Positions 42,998 through 52,559 are shown, numbered from the stretch's first letter. The stretch: DNA of 64,000 nt from Neptunicoccus cionae (GCF_014643735.1 NZ_BMKA01000001.1:806001-870000); one strand, 5' to 3'. A program made the numbers and translations. The notes: generated by a model not told the origin, from the letters alone.

Positions 42998-44228
42998 TCA
43001 GGCGGCCCTATTAACCAACGTGTTATACATGGACAGCAGGCTATCGCCCCAACCCTGCGGTGTCATCGCAAAGGGGTTTTCATTGGCAAAGGCCGTTTCA
43101 CTGATCCTGCGCACATCTTGCGCCGGCATCTCTTTCATTTCGGTTAACGTGCGTGCAAAATCGGTCGGGTCAAGCACATTACAAGCCAAGCCTAGACCAC
43201 GGTTTGTGATTTCCTCCGCCAAAAAGGCCGTGTGGGGCAGGATCACTGGAAGACCGCTTTGCTGTGCTTCAATGGCGACCATTCCAAAGGGTTCGGCATA
43301 AAGACTGGGCATCACAACGGCGCGGGCTTCCTGCAACAAAACCGCAAGCCGAGGGGCATCGCACCAACTTTCCTGCCGCACCTCTGGAAACTCGGCTCGG
43401 AACATCTGCGACAGCGGTCCTTCCCCCACGGTCACTAGCGGCACATCTGCCGCACGCGCGGCGCGAGCCAGTTCGATAATGCCCTTATCCGGTTCCATCC
43501 GGCTCACGAAATAAAAGGCGCTGTTCTCCTCGGCTTTTACGCGCGATGCCGTGAAGGGGTGGCGGATTGCGCAGTGTTTTCAGAGTCATAGCGCCGCATC
43601 CGAAAGTCGACAGACGGTGCTGCATCTTGGGGTGGATCGCCACCACCGCACCCCATTTGTGCTTGTCTGTCAGAACGTGGCGAAGACCGGTTTGCCGCAA
43701 CACGCGCCAGCCCTTTTGGACATAAGATCGTTTGTCGCATTGGGTCGCAAGACAGGCCGGACCCAGTGGCGTGCGATCACAGGATATGCGCTTTTGAAAG
43801 TCATAAAACACCCCGTTTGGACAGGCAAGAAACTGGTCGTGGGAATGGATCACCACACGGGGCGCCACAGATTTCAATGCGCTAAAAATACTCGGCGACA
43901 GGATCAGGGACCAGGCGTGAACGTGATAAATTGTGTCGTCTGTATCGCGTTCGCGGATCAATCGTTCCAGCGCGGATTTGGCCCTGATGTTGTAAAGCCC
44001 GCTCGCCATCGCGTGTAGCTTTCCCTGTTCCAACAATGGTTTACCGCCCACCGAAACAATATCCACGCCGAGATCGGAAATCGCCGTGTGGCGCGCATCA
44101 TCGCCACAAAACAGGGTGACAGGGACGTCCCGCGCGCGAAACAGTTTGGCAGAAAGCAATGCCAGTGCCGTGGCCCCACCTCGTGCAAGACTAAAGTCGT
44201 TAATAATGACCCCCCGCGCGCAATTCAT
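42998..44228 (-). pseudogene. Family 4 glycosyltransferase, one frameshift
   Basis: Second GT-B glycosyltransferase of the cluster, about 410 codons. The N-terminal half (44228 to ~43575; NDFSLARGGATALAL, then HVHAWSLILSP) is joined out of frame to the C-terminal half, which reads PFTASRVKAEENSAFYFVSRMEPDKG in parts and carries the donor site SLYAEPFGMVAIEAQQSGLPVI. The shift is in the sequence CCGCCACCCC near 43555-43570. Restoring it gives a normal full-length enzyme. The ATG of the polymerase gene lies 5 bases past its stop, so they were one operon. Confidence 0.82.
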
Positions 44229-44341
44229 GAACTGTTTACCTTTGGTGCTTAGAAATGATTTACCCCAGATTAGGCAACAAGAGAGGCGGAATTATGAGGG
44301 TATTTTGACATTAACGATTAGGGTGCCAGACTGTGGTAATT

Positions 44342-46041
44342 CTATTTGGTGCGTAACAATTCCGACGTAGGGAAAATATCTGCCGAAAGGCGGATGCGGT
44401 GTTCGGTGTAGTCGACCCAAGGAGTGTCGTTGGGACTGATACTGAAACGCAGTCTGTCACCCCGTTTAAAAAAAATGTGGCGATCCTTGATATGCAGCTC
44501 GGTCTTGACCTGCTGCTCCATGATCGGGGTGTCGTTGACAAGGATGACAAGGCCTATCCCGTCTTCGCTTTTGCTGCTGACCTTCCAGCGGGCATCTATT
44601 GAAACGGCTACGTCGTATGGCGCTGTGTAGCTTTGCACGACGCTTACATCGCTGCCGTCCTTTTGGGTCGGCACAAGGAACTCTGCTGCCAGCCGCAGAT
44701 CAGGGAAATCCGCGTGGCCGAGGTAGGGCACCCAAGGCACGCCCTGACGCTCTTGTCCGGGCATGGTTTGAAAGGTCTGTTCGGTTCCATTGTGGAGGAT
44801 GCTGTTCTGCCAGACCGATTTGGCCGGCAAAGCCCCCAGTTTTGGATAATCCAACTGGTGAAAGCTATCAGCGAGAAGGCGCTGCGGTGTGAGCGTTATA
44901 TCTCGTGCCATCTGCAAAGGTTCACTGGATATAATAACTAGCGGGGCAATGGGGGAGAGGGACAGGTTCCCCTGATCGAGGAGCAGTCCGGTTGCCGTAA
45001 ACGCCGTAAGGGCGGGCGGGATGCCAATCTCGCGGGGCTCTCCCCAGATCACCAGTTTACGCTGATCAAACAGGCAGCCGTAGGTAAAAGGATCCGGCTG
45101 GATCGGCTCTACCGGAAGACCGGAAAATTCCGTCTGTGCAAACCCGAAGGCACGTCCGGTCGGAGTGGGCCTGCCAGCATCGTCGACAACCGGCACCAAC
45201 CCGTCGCCCCGTGGGTGCATCGGATACCAGACCGCGCGATCCACGCCGGACAGAGCCATCTGACAATAGTTGCGCAGCAGGAAACCGGGGGCGTTTTCTG
45301 CGTCTAATGTGCCAAATTCGGTGATCTCGATCGGGATGGTCTTTGCTTCGGGAAGGCGGCGCAGCACATTGATTTGACGCTGCAAATGTTCTGCGGGTGT
45401 GTCATATGTGTGCAGCGCCAGCGCATCGGTGTACGCCGCAGCGCCCTTGGCGTAGGTCTATCGCAAGATAGCCGACTGGGATGGAATGAACCTCGCCGCC
45501 GACAATGCGGATGTCGGGGTTTTGCGCTTTGACATTTTCATACACAGATTTCAGCAACGCCAAATAGTAACCCGCCCGCGCACCAAGATGGGGTGTGCGC
45601 ACGGGGCCGCTGACAAAATCATTTCCGTTAAACTCATTCCCGACTTCAACAGAACGGATGTTGGGATATTGCGCAACGGTGCGGGCTGCGTAACGCCCGA
45701 AGGCGGCTACCGCTGCGTCCGTATGTGCGGTTTCTCCACCGTCATAGGCCGGGTGGTAGGCGTTAATAAAAAGGCTCATATCCAGTGCGCGCGCGCAAAA
45801 TCCCGGGATAGGCACCGCGCCACCCGCGATAATCAAACCGTCCATCGTCTTTTTCAACCACGGACCAGTGCACGGTGTCGCGAAAGTCACGTACGGGGAT
45901 TTCGGCAGTCCCGTCCAGAATATCCGGCCGCCAACCCTGACTGAAATTTGCAGCATCACCAAGATCAGGGCCAACCTTAGGCTGCGCGATGCATTGATTG
46001 CCAAATGCCCCAAGGAGCAGTGCAGCAGCCTATCGTTTCAT
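44342..46041 (-). pseudogene. Clan-A glycosidase-like secreted protein, nonsense codon plus frameshifts
   Basis: The ATG (complement of 46039-46041) is followed by AAA, CGA and then TAG at 46030-46032, inside what reads as a signal peptide (AAALLLGAFGNQCIA). Good coding continues (SQGWRPDILDGTAEIP, DTVHWSVVEKDDGRFDY), shifts frame at a run of GC dinucleotides (45787-45796), continues with SVEVGNEFNGN (acid/base Glu), and shifts again near 45455 into the ITEFG frame (nucleophile Glu). A beta-rich C-terminal domain ends at 44342. The layout resembles GH39-like glycosidases of exopolysaccharide clusters. Confidence 0.78.
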
Positions 46042-46334
46042 CTGATACATTAAAGTGTTCCCAAGATGCCCAGTGCCCTGAAAGTGCGCCGCACACGATA
46101 CCGGCAATTTTAAATTTGCGCGAAATTGTGCTATTTCCAACCGTTTACCCCGAAAAAATGCGTAAAATTGGGCTGTTTTCAATTTTTAACGACTTTGTTT
46201 GGCCGCAATTCTGCCCAGTTTGTCCTGCATTTCGGGCGGATGGGACAGGCGCGGAATAGTGCTGTGTCCGGATGCCAGAGTAACCGTCGAACCGGACGTT
46301 CGGCGTGTCAGTAATGTAAAAGGATTTGTGTGCG
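46042..46334. other. Divergent intergenic region before the RTX glycosidase
   Basis: 293 bases without a gene, AT-rich in the centre (46110-46200). It should hold the old promoter of the leftward exopolysaccharide genes and that of the rightward RTX gene. An inverted repeat, CGAAC-CGGAC-GTTCG, lies at 46288-46302, 47 bases before the RTX start, and could be an operator. I see no convincing -35/-10 pair. Confidence 0.4.
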
Positions 46335-48689
46335 ATGACTTCCGAAGTGAACATGATCAACTTGCAGGTGATAGCAGCGGATCAAATCGCGATAGATCGG
46401 GCGACGATTGATAAAGACACCGGAAAATCCGTTTATGAACTGAATGTTGCGGAAAATTCTAAACATTACACGTGGCAAAGTGAATACCAGACAATCCCGA
46501 TGGGTATGGACGGTGAACCGCGCCAGTTTGCGCAAAAGCTGCGGGAATCCCTGCCGGAAGTGAACAACCTGCGGATGCTGTTTAACGAGTTCTCTTTTGA
46601 CGAAAACGGTAATCTTCATCCCGAATATCAGGCATTTCTGGAAGAATCAGTGGCGCAAGGGTTTGAGATTACTTTTGTGTTAGGAAGCGGCGATGCGCAA
46701 AATATCGGCAACGGTGGCTCGCCTTGGGGGCATGAAAGCCTGACCAACACACAAGCCTACGCGGCGTTGGAAGAAAACTTCAAAGATCTGAAATCCGGCT
46801 GGTCATCGCTATTGGACTGGCTGGACAAACAGCCCGAGATTGCGGATGCGGTCTATGGGTTGGAACTGGCCAACGAACCGGCTGGCTATCGCCGCAGCAT
46901 CAAGGAAAACGGTGATGGGGAAGGGTATGTCTACGCCGATTTTGTAAAGCTATACGCGGATCACATGATCGAATTGTCCGACTTGATCCAAGACCAATCA
47001 GACGCGCGGGTGTTGGTCGGGGGCTGGGGCTACTCTGGCGATTTCTCCACGCTGGCAAACACCGAAGTGAACGCTAAAACCGAACTATCAGCGTTGGATT
47101 ACATCTCTCAGTCGGTAGGGGATGCGTTGATCTGGTCGGCCCATTTGTACCCCGGTTGGGTCGGCACCAACGCCGCCACGTCCACAGAAGAACTGACCGA
47201 AATGTTGGAAACCCATTTCGCGCTGCTTGAAGGCGATGATGTTCTGATCACCGAAACGAATGCGACCGGTCTGGTCGACGACTACAGCGGCGGTAATAAT
47301 GTGGTCGATCTGTTTGTGACAATGTATGAATGGTTCGCAAACAATGACATCGGCATCGGCTGGTTCCCCGGAGCCGAGGCAGGTGGTTCCAATTTCGTGG
47401 TGATCGATCAGGACGGCTCGCTGCGGTTTTTGCACCAACACTCTTACGCGCACGGGATGAATGCCTTTTCCCAAGGGGAGACAAATGCGGCTCTGGCTGG
47501 GGATGACCGGATCAATGTGACGCTGATCGAAGGACGCCTGCGCAACGAAACCTACGAAAGCGACTACGAAGAGGCTGCGTTTGACACGGAGGAACTGCTC
47601 GGCTCTGCTTTCGGCTACGAAGGGGATGACAAGCTGATCGGTACGAAGTTGTCGAACGATTTTCTTTATGGGGGATTTGGAAATGACACGCTGATCGGTA
47701 AGGCCGGGGACGATTTTCTGTTCGGACAGCAAGGGAACGATGTTCTAAAGGCGTCTAACGGTGTGGATCACATGTTTGGTGGATCCGGCAATGACCGCTT
47801 GTATGGTGCTCGTGGCTATGACCAGTTTCATGGTGGCAGCGGCAACGACGTTTTTGTCAGCAACGGCAAGGGGCAGGACCTTATCAGCGATTTTGATACG
47901 TCCGAAGACCGGATTGATCTGGCCGGCCGACTGTCAGGCTGGGCAGAAATTTCGGCCAACATAACCAAGGTCGATGCGGACGGCGACGGGGCGTGGGACG
48001 ATTTGCAAATCTCCCTTGGTGGAAGCAAATCGCTGACTTTGTTGGACGTGTCCCAAGCGGAACTCTCAGCCGAGCATTTTATCGGGGCAAAACCGGCTGA
48101 CGGGGTCATTTCCGGTACAATCAGTCACGATCTGATCGGCAGCGGCGGTTACGAAGACTCCCAAGGGGAAGCGGTCTCGGGCGGGGATGACATTGTTTTC
48201 GGGCTGAGCGGTGACGACACGATCTACGGCTATAAGGGCGGCGATGAAATCTACGGCGGCAAAGGGGCGGACATCATCTCGGCGGGCTCTGGCAGTGACT
48301 TCGTTGAAGGCGCCAAAGGTGCGGACAGTGTTAACGGCGGCAATGGCGGAGATATGTTGTTTGGCGGCGACGGGCGTGATCGACTGATCGGGGGCAAAGG
48401 CAGTGACACCCTAGAGGGCGGTACGGGTAATGATGTTCTAAAAGGTGGCGGCGGGGCGGACAGTTTTGTTTTTTCCAATGGTGATGGACAAGATACCGTG
48501 AAAGATTTCAACGTCGTAAAGGATGGTATTCACCTTGCAGACGTCGCGTCCTATACTATCCTTGAAACCTCCGCTGGTGTTGAAATCCATTATAACGACA
48601 CGGACACGGTTCTTTTGAAGGGCGTCTTCGCAAACACAGATGCGGATTTGCAAACACTAGAAGAAGCGATTTACCTCGACCTTGCTTAG
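46335..48689 (+). CDS. Secreted glycoside hydrolase with C-terminal RTX calcium-binding repeats
   Basis: Protein of 784 residues. The ATG at 46335 lies about ten bases past AAAAGGA; an in-frame TTG at 46326 is too close to that site. Residues ~60-400 form a clan-A TIM-barrel glycosidase, with probable acid/base Glu181 in LANEPA and nucleophile Glu307 in ITETNAT. From ~435 on come two blocks of nonapeptide repeats of the GGxGxDxLxG type, separated by a beta-rich segment. There is no signal peptide, so type I secretion is expected. It probably trims the exopolysaccharide made by the neighbouring cluster. It is intact, unlike that cluster. Confidence 0.88.
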   Translation: MTSEVNMINLQVIAADQIAIDRATIDKDTGKSVYELNVAENSKHYTWQSEYQTIPMGMDGEPRQFAQKLRESLPEVNNLRMLFNEFSFDENGNLHPEYQAFLEESVAQGFEITFVLGSGDAQNIGNGGSPWGHESLTNTQAYAALEENFKDLKSGWSSLLDWLDKQPEIADAVYGLELANEPAGYRRSIKENGDGEGYVYADFVKLYADHMIELSDLIQDQSDARVLVGGWGYSGDFSTLANTEVNAKTELSALDYISQSVGDALIWSAHLYPGWVGTNAATSTEELTEMLETHFALLEGDDVLITETNATGLVDDYSGGNNVVDLFVTMYEWFANNDIGIGWFPGAEAGGSNFVVIDQDGSLRFLHQHSYAHGMNAFSQGETNAALAGDDRINVTLIEGRLRNETYESDYEEAAFDTEELLGSAFGYEGDDKLIGTKLSNDFLYGGFGNDTLIGKAGDDFLFGQQGNDVLKASNGVDHMFGGSGNDRLYGARGYDQFHGGSGNDVFVSNGKGQDLISDFDTSEDRIDLAGRLSGWAEISANITKVDADGDGAWDDLQISLGGSKSLTLLDVSQAELSAEHFIGAKPADGVISGTISHDLIGSGGYEDSQGEAVSGGDDIVFGLSGDDTIYGYKGGDEIYGGKGADIISAGSGSDFVEGAKGADSVNGGNGGDMLFGGDGRDRLIGGKGSDTLEGGTGNDVLKGGGGADSFVFSNGDGQDTVKDFNVVKDGIHLADVASYTILETSAGVEIHYNDTDTVLLKGVFANTDADLQTLEEAIYLDLA

Positions 48690-48786
48690 GGGCGGGTTGT
48701 CGATCGGGGCGCCACCCGTCACGAAAAACTTGCCCGTTTTCCTGCAAGGACTATTATGGAGACATAGACCGAAAGGAAATGTTTTC

Positions 48787-49605
48787 ATGAATTTACGCGC
48801 TTTTACCAACACGTCCCTGCGTTGCGCAGTTTTTGGATTGGCCCTAGGAGCCGCAGCACCTGCATTGGCCGCTTCATGTGGCAACACCAGTGCGGGATTT
48901 AATGCGTGGAAGGCGGAATTTGCCCGTGAAGCACAGAAAGCAGGCGTAAAACAACGCGGTTTGCAGGCTTTAGCAGCAGCGCGTTATGCCAGTTCAACCA
49001 TAGCGGCGGATCGCAACCAAAAGTCATTCCGCTATTCGCTCGACAAATTTATGAAAATTCGCGGTGCCAACACGATCGTCAGTCAGGGTCGGCGGCGCAA
49101 GGCTGCAAACCCGCAGGTGTTCTCTGCGCTGGAGCGGATTTACGGGGTGCCTGCGGGGGTGATCATCGCCATTCACGGCATGGAAACGGGGTTTGGTGGC
49201 TTCATGGGGAAATCCAATGTCGTCTCGGCAATCACAACACTGACGTATGATTGTCGTCGGTCAGAGTTTTTCAAACCCCATGCCATCGGTGCGCTGAAAC
49301 TGGTAGATCGCGGTGCAATCACTGCTAATACCAAAGGGGCGAAACACGGGGAGCTGGGGCACACGCAATTCCTGCCTGGCAATGCCCTGACCTACGGGGT
49401 TGACGGAAATGGCGACGGGCGGGTTGATTTTTACAACCAGACCGACGCGCTGGCTTCTACCGCGAATTTCCTGCGTCAAAAGGGGTGGCGTCCGGGGCAG
49501 GGGTATCAGCCCGGCCAGCCGAATTTTGCGGTGATCAAGCAATGGAACGCGGCGACCGTCTATCAAAAGGCCATTGCGATAATGGCCTCGCGGATCGATC
49601 AATAG
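48787..49605 (+). CDS. Lytic murein transglycosylase (MltB/SLT family 3-like)
   Basis: Exported peptidoglycan-cleaving enzyme of 272 residues. I use the ATG at 48787 (AAAGGAA just before it); the signal peptide ends in ALAAS. The catalytic Glu133 is in IHGMETGFGGF, and GHTQFLPGNALTYGVDGNGDGRVDFYN is the family's substrate-groove region in two parts. MltB-like enzymes cut the glycan strand with formation of 1,6-anhydromuramic acid. It is shorter than full MltB (about 360) and lacks a lipobox, so it is likely a soluble periplasmic form. It stands alone between the RTX gene and ilvA. Confidence 0.88.
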   Translation: MNLRAFTNTSLRCAVFGLALGAAAPALAASCGNTSAGFNAWKAEFAREAQKAGVKQRGLQALAAARYASSTIAADRNQKSFRYSLDKFMKIRGANTIVSQGRRRKAANPQVFSALERIYGVPAGVIIAIHGMETGFGGFMGKSNVVSAITTLTYDCRRSEFFKPHAIGALKLVDRGAITANTKGAKHGELGHTQFLPGNALTYGVDGNGDGRVDFYNQTDALASTANFLRQKGWRPGQGYQPGQPNFAVIKQWNAATVYQKAIAIMASRIDQ

Positions 49606-49691
49606 GCGCATCAGGCTCAACAAAGGGTGAACTGCTCTGGTCCTGTACGGCCTGTTACGCTAGGAAGCGGACAGGATAAAGGACAGCTATC

Positions 49692-50939
49692 ATGAGCGAT
49701 TTTCGGGACGCGGCACAGCAGGCCTGCGCACAGATGCGCAGCCTGTTTGCACAAACACCCTTGCAACATAATGCGCATCTGTCAGCGAAATACGGGGCGG
49801 ATATTTACCTAAAGCGGGAAGATCTTTCGCCGGTGCGTTCCTACAAAATTCGCGGCGCGTTTAACGCCTTGCGCAAAGCACTTGCCGTGAAGCCCGAACA
49901 AAAGACATTTGTCTGTGCAAGCGCTGGAAATCACGCTCAGGGCATGGCTTTCGTATGTCGCCACTTCGACGTGCAGGGTGTAATCTTTATGCCAGTGACC
50001 ACGCCTGCCCAAAAGGTTGAAAAGACACGAATTTTTGGCGGTGATAACGTCGAGATCATCCTAAGTGGTGACTATTTTGACGACACGCTGGCGCAGGCCC
50101 AAGCCTATTGCGCCGAAAAAGCCGCCCATTTCCTATCCCCGTTTGACGATGAGGATGTCATCGAAGGGCAGGCCTCTGTTGCGGTAGAGATCGCGCAAGA
50201 AATGCCGATGCGTCCCGATCTTGTGGTCTTGCCGGTGGGTGGAGGTGGTCTGTCTGCGGGGATCACGCGCTATTACAGTGGTATGCCGGATGCGCCTGAA
50301 TTGCTGTTCACCGAACCTGCTGGCGGGGCGAGCCTGAAGGCCGCCTTACAGGAGGGGGCGCAAGTGACCCTGCCAAAGGTGAACAATTTTGTGGATGGTG
50401 CAGCGGTTGCGCGGATCGGGGACCGGAACTTTGCTCTACTGAAACATTGTTCGCCGGATCAGGTCTTTCCCGTTTCAGAAGACCGGCTTTGCACCACGAT
50501 GATAGAGATGTTGAATATCGAAGGGATTGTGCTGGAACCGGCAGGCGCTTTGTCTATCGACGTTCTGGCGGATATTGCGGATCAAATCAAAGGCAAGACG
50601 GTTGTTTGCGTCAGCTCCGGTGGCAATTTTGACTTTGAGCGGTTGCCAGAAGTGAAAGAACGGGCGCAAAAATTCCTAGGCTTAAAGAAGTATTTTATCC
50701 TGCGGTTGCCACAAAGACCCGGTGCGTTGAAGGATTTCCTCGGTCTGCTTGGCCCAAAAGACGACATCGCACGGTTTGAGTATCTGAAGAAATCGGCACG
50801 CAATTTCGGGACTGTGTTGATCGGGATTGAAACCGATGCCCCCGAAAATTTCATCGAACTGGATCGCCGCATCAGCAGCGAAGGGTTTGATTTGCGGGAC
50901 ATTACCAACGATGCCGCGATTGCGGAATTCCTGATTTAA
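49692..50939 (+). CDS. ilvA: Threonine ammonia-lyase (threonine dehydratase)
   Basis: PLP enzyme of 415 residues that deaminates threonine to 2-oxobutanoate, the first step of isoleucine synthesis. It has the cofactor lysine in RSYKIRGAFNA, SAGNHAQGMA for phosphate and ring binding, and the glycine loop LPVGGGGLSAG. Residues ~325-415 form one ACT-like regulatory domain (FILRLPQRPGALKDFL), so feedback control by isoleucine is expected. This is the shorter single-ACT form. GGACAGCT precedes the ATG. Single gene. Confidence 0.92.
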   Translation: MSDFRDAAQQACAQMRSLFAQTPLQHNAHLSAKYGADIYLKREDLSPVRSYKIRGAFNALRKALAVKPEQKTFVCASAGNHAQGMAFVCRHFDVQGVIFMPVTTPAQKVEKTRIFGGDNVEIILSGDYFDDTLAQAQAYCAEKAAHFLSPFDDEDVIEGQASVAVEIAQEMPMRPDLVVLPVGGGGLSAGITRYYSGMPDAPELLFTEPAGGASLKAALQEGAQVTLPKVNNFVDGAAVARIGDRNFALLKHCSPDQVFPVSEDRLCTTMIEMLNIEGIVLEPAGALSIDVLADIADQIKGKTVVCVSSGGNFDFERLPEVKERAQKFLGLKKYFILRLPQRPGALKDFLGLLGPKDDIARFEYLKKSARNFGTVLIGIETDAPENFIELDRRISSEGFDLRDITNDAAIAEFLI

Positions 50940-50986
50940 CGCACGCACCTGAACGATTTACACGCCAGCTTTGACGCCGCCGAACA

Positions 50987-51001
50987 CCCCGCAGGGCGGG
51001 G
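50987..51001 (+). terminator. Possible terminator stem downstream of ilvA
   Basis: A 6-base GC stem (CCCCGC at 50987-50992, GCGGGG at 50996-51001) with a 3-base loop, 48 bases past the ilvA stop. It is followed by CACAAGATTT and not a real U-run, so this is a weak call. The rest of the 50940-51156 gap shows nothing further. Confidence 0.3.
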
Positions 51002-51156
51002 CACAAGATTTGTGTCGCTACGCAAAGCTGGTAATCTGCATCGCTCTTCCCTAAAGGTGTTAATACATATGGCAAGTTTGAACCATTATCCTACATGATC
51101 TAGCACCCTGCGTACCGGCGCTGCCCCAGCCTTAATCTCTGCCAAGGAACAAGCCG

Positions 51157-52248
51157 ATTATACCCCCTAAGTATTCCAAAGAAGAAAAACGTCTTGAAAC
51201 GCTTCGTGGCTACGAAGTGCTCGACACTGAGGCCGAGGTCGATTTCAACGATATTGCAGAGCTGGCCTCAAACATCTGTGATGTGCCGGTTTCTCTGATC
51301 AGTCTCGTCGATGGTGACCGTCAATGGTTTAAAGCGCGCGTGGGGTTTGCGCCTGAAGAAACGCCTTTGGACCAGTCGGTGTGCGCCCATGCGATCCTTG
51401 AAGAAGGGTTTCTGGAGGTCGAGGATATGTCAGCCGATCCACGCACGCTCGACAATCCGCTACATACAGGCGATCCGCGGGTGAATTTCTATGCGGGGGC
51501 CAATCTGGTGGCACCGAACGGGATGCCGATCGGGACGCTTTGTGTCTTGGATACAAAGCCACGCAAATTAACCGAATTTCAGCGCCAAGCTCTTCGAACC
51601 CTGTCAAAACAGGTCGTGACCCAGCTTGAATTGCGCAAGAAACTGCGCACCGAGGCGGCTTTGCGCAGTGAAATGGATCACCGCGTCAAAAATTCGCTCC
51701 AGACGATTGCTTCCATCACCCGCGTCGCCTCACGTAAGATTACAGACCCCCAGTCCCTTGAGGTGCTCCGCCTGATCGAGCGTCGGATCGGTTCTGTCGC
51801 GTCGCTCCATAGCGAACTCATGGGGCGGGGGGGCAGCAATCACGTAGAGGCGCGGTGCTATCTTGAAAGGGTCGCTACTCTGTTAAAGGATGTAGCGCCG
51901 GACCATGTTACAGTGAAAGTAGAAAGCGTTGAATCGCCCCTTGATGCGCAAAAAGCATCGGCCATTGGTATGATCGCGAGCGAGTTTCTCGCCAATTCCA
52001 TTAAACACGCCTTTCCCGGAAATCGCTCCGGTCAGGTTGATATTATCCTCGAACGGATCGACGAAATACATCTGAAACTGACCTGTCGCGATGACGGGAT
52101 CGGGCGCGGTAATGCGGCATCTGCGGAAACACGCGATACAGGTCTGGGAGAGATGTTGATGTCAGCGGCCGCGGCCCAACTTGGCAGCCGGTTGTCGGAA
52201 ACTTCGAATGATGGGGGCACGATACAGAGTGTCGAGTTCGTGGGCTAA
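51157..52248 (+). CDS. GAF domain sensor histidine kinase (HisKA_2 type), probable ATT start
   Basis: Soluble kinase of about 363 residues: a GAF sensor (residues ~15-165; SLISLVDGDRQWFKARVG, NFYAGANLVAPNG), a HisKA_2 dimerisation box with the phospho-acceptor in EMDHRVKNSLQTI, and an ATPase domain (EFLANSIKHAFP, CRDDGIG, DTGLGEMLM). Homology begins about 20 codons before the first GTG (51217). In that stretch, PPKYSKEEKRLETLRGYEVLD, there is no ATG, GTG or TTG. ATT at 51157 follows AAGGA with 8 bases between, so I use it; CTG at 51139 is the other option. No response regulator lies nearby. Confidence 0.8.
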   Translation: MIPPKYSKEEKRLETLRGYEVLDTEAEVDFNDIAELASNICDVPVSLISLVDGDRQWFKARVGFAPEETPLDQSVCAHAILEEGFLEVEDMSADPRTLDNPLHTGDPRVNFYAGANLVAPNGMPIGTLCVLDTKPRKLTEFQRQALRTLSKQVVTQLELRKKLRTEAALRSEMDHRVKNSLQTIASITRVASRKITDPQSLEVLRLIERRIGSVASLHSELMGRGGSNHVEARCYLERVATLLKDVAPDHVTVKVESVESPLDAQKASAIGMIASEFLANSIKHAFPGNRSGQVDIILERIDEIHLKLTCRDDGIGRGNAASAETRDTGLGEMLMSAAAAQLGSRLSETSNDGGTIQSVEFVG

Positions 52249-52283
52249 ACGGTAACTGTTCGCCAAAAACTGAACACATCAAA

Positions 52284-52314
52284 AAACGCCCGCAAGTCAG
52301 ACTTGCGGGCGTTT
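52284..52314 (-). terminator. Rho-independent terminator of the cold-shock gene
   Basis: A perfect 14-base stem (52284-52297 with 52301-52314) and a 3-base loop. On the minus strand a run of six T (complement of 52281-52286) closes it, 35 bases past the cold-shock stop. On the plus strand only GTTT follows, so it may also help stop the kinase transcript. Confidence 0.88.
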
Positions 52315-52349
52315 GAAATCAGTAGGACGGTCGATGCCGCCCAAGCGAT

Positions 52350-52559
52350 TTAGTTTTGCATCGCCAGTTGGCCAGCGGAGGATTTACCGTCGCGGCCTTG
52401 TTCGATTTCGTATGTTACTTTGTCGTTGTCGTTCAGGCCGGACAGACCTGCGCGCTCAACTGCGGAAATGTGTACAAACACATCTGCGCCACCGGCTTCA
52501 GGCTCGATAAAGCCAAAACCTTTAGTTGCGTTAAACCATTTTACGGTGCCATTAGCCAT
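52350..52559 (-). CDS. Cold-shock protein (CSD family)
   Basis: Small single-stranded nucleic acid binding protein of 69 residues, the standard CspA size. It carries both RNA-binding motifs (KGFGFIEP and DVFVHI) in the five-strand OB fold. AGGAG lies nine bases before the ATG. It is monocistronic, with a strong terminator and a long upstream region. Such proteins act as RNA chaperones in cold or in stationary phase. Confidence 0.95.
   Translation of the reverse strand: MANGTVKWFNATKGFGFIEPEAGGADVFVHISAVERAGLSGLNDNDKVTYEIEQGRDGKSSAGQLAMQN

Noticed and set aside
25799-46041. A transposon or phage as the cause of the island's damage
   Set aside because: I see no transposase or integrase reading frame, no terminal repeats and no tRNA edge.
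46326-46334. TTG at 46326 as the start of the RTX glycosidase
   Set aside because: It is only one or two bases from the AAAAGGA ribosome site; the ATG at 46335 has normal spacing.
51061-51100. Nine-codon frame starting ATGGCAAGTTTG as a leader peptide
   Set aside because: It has no regulatory codon run and no attenuator hairpin after it.
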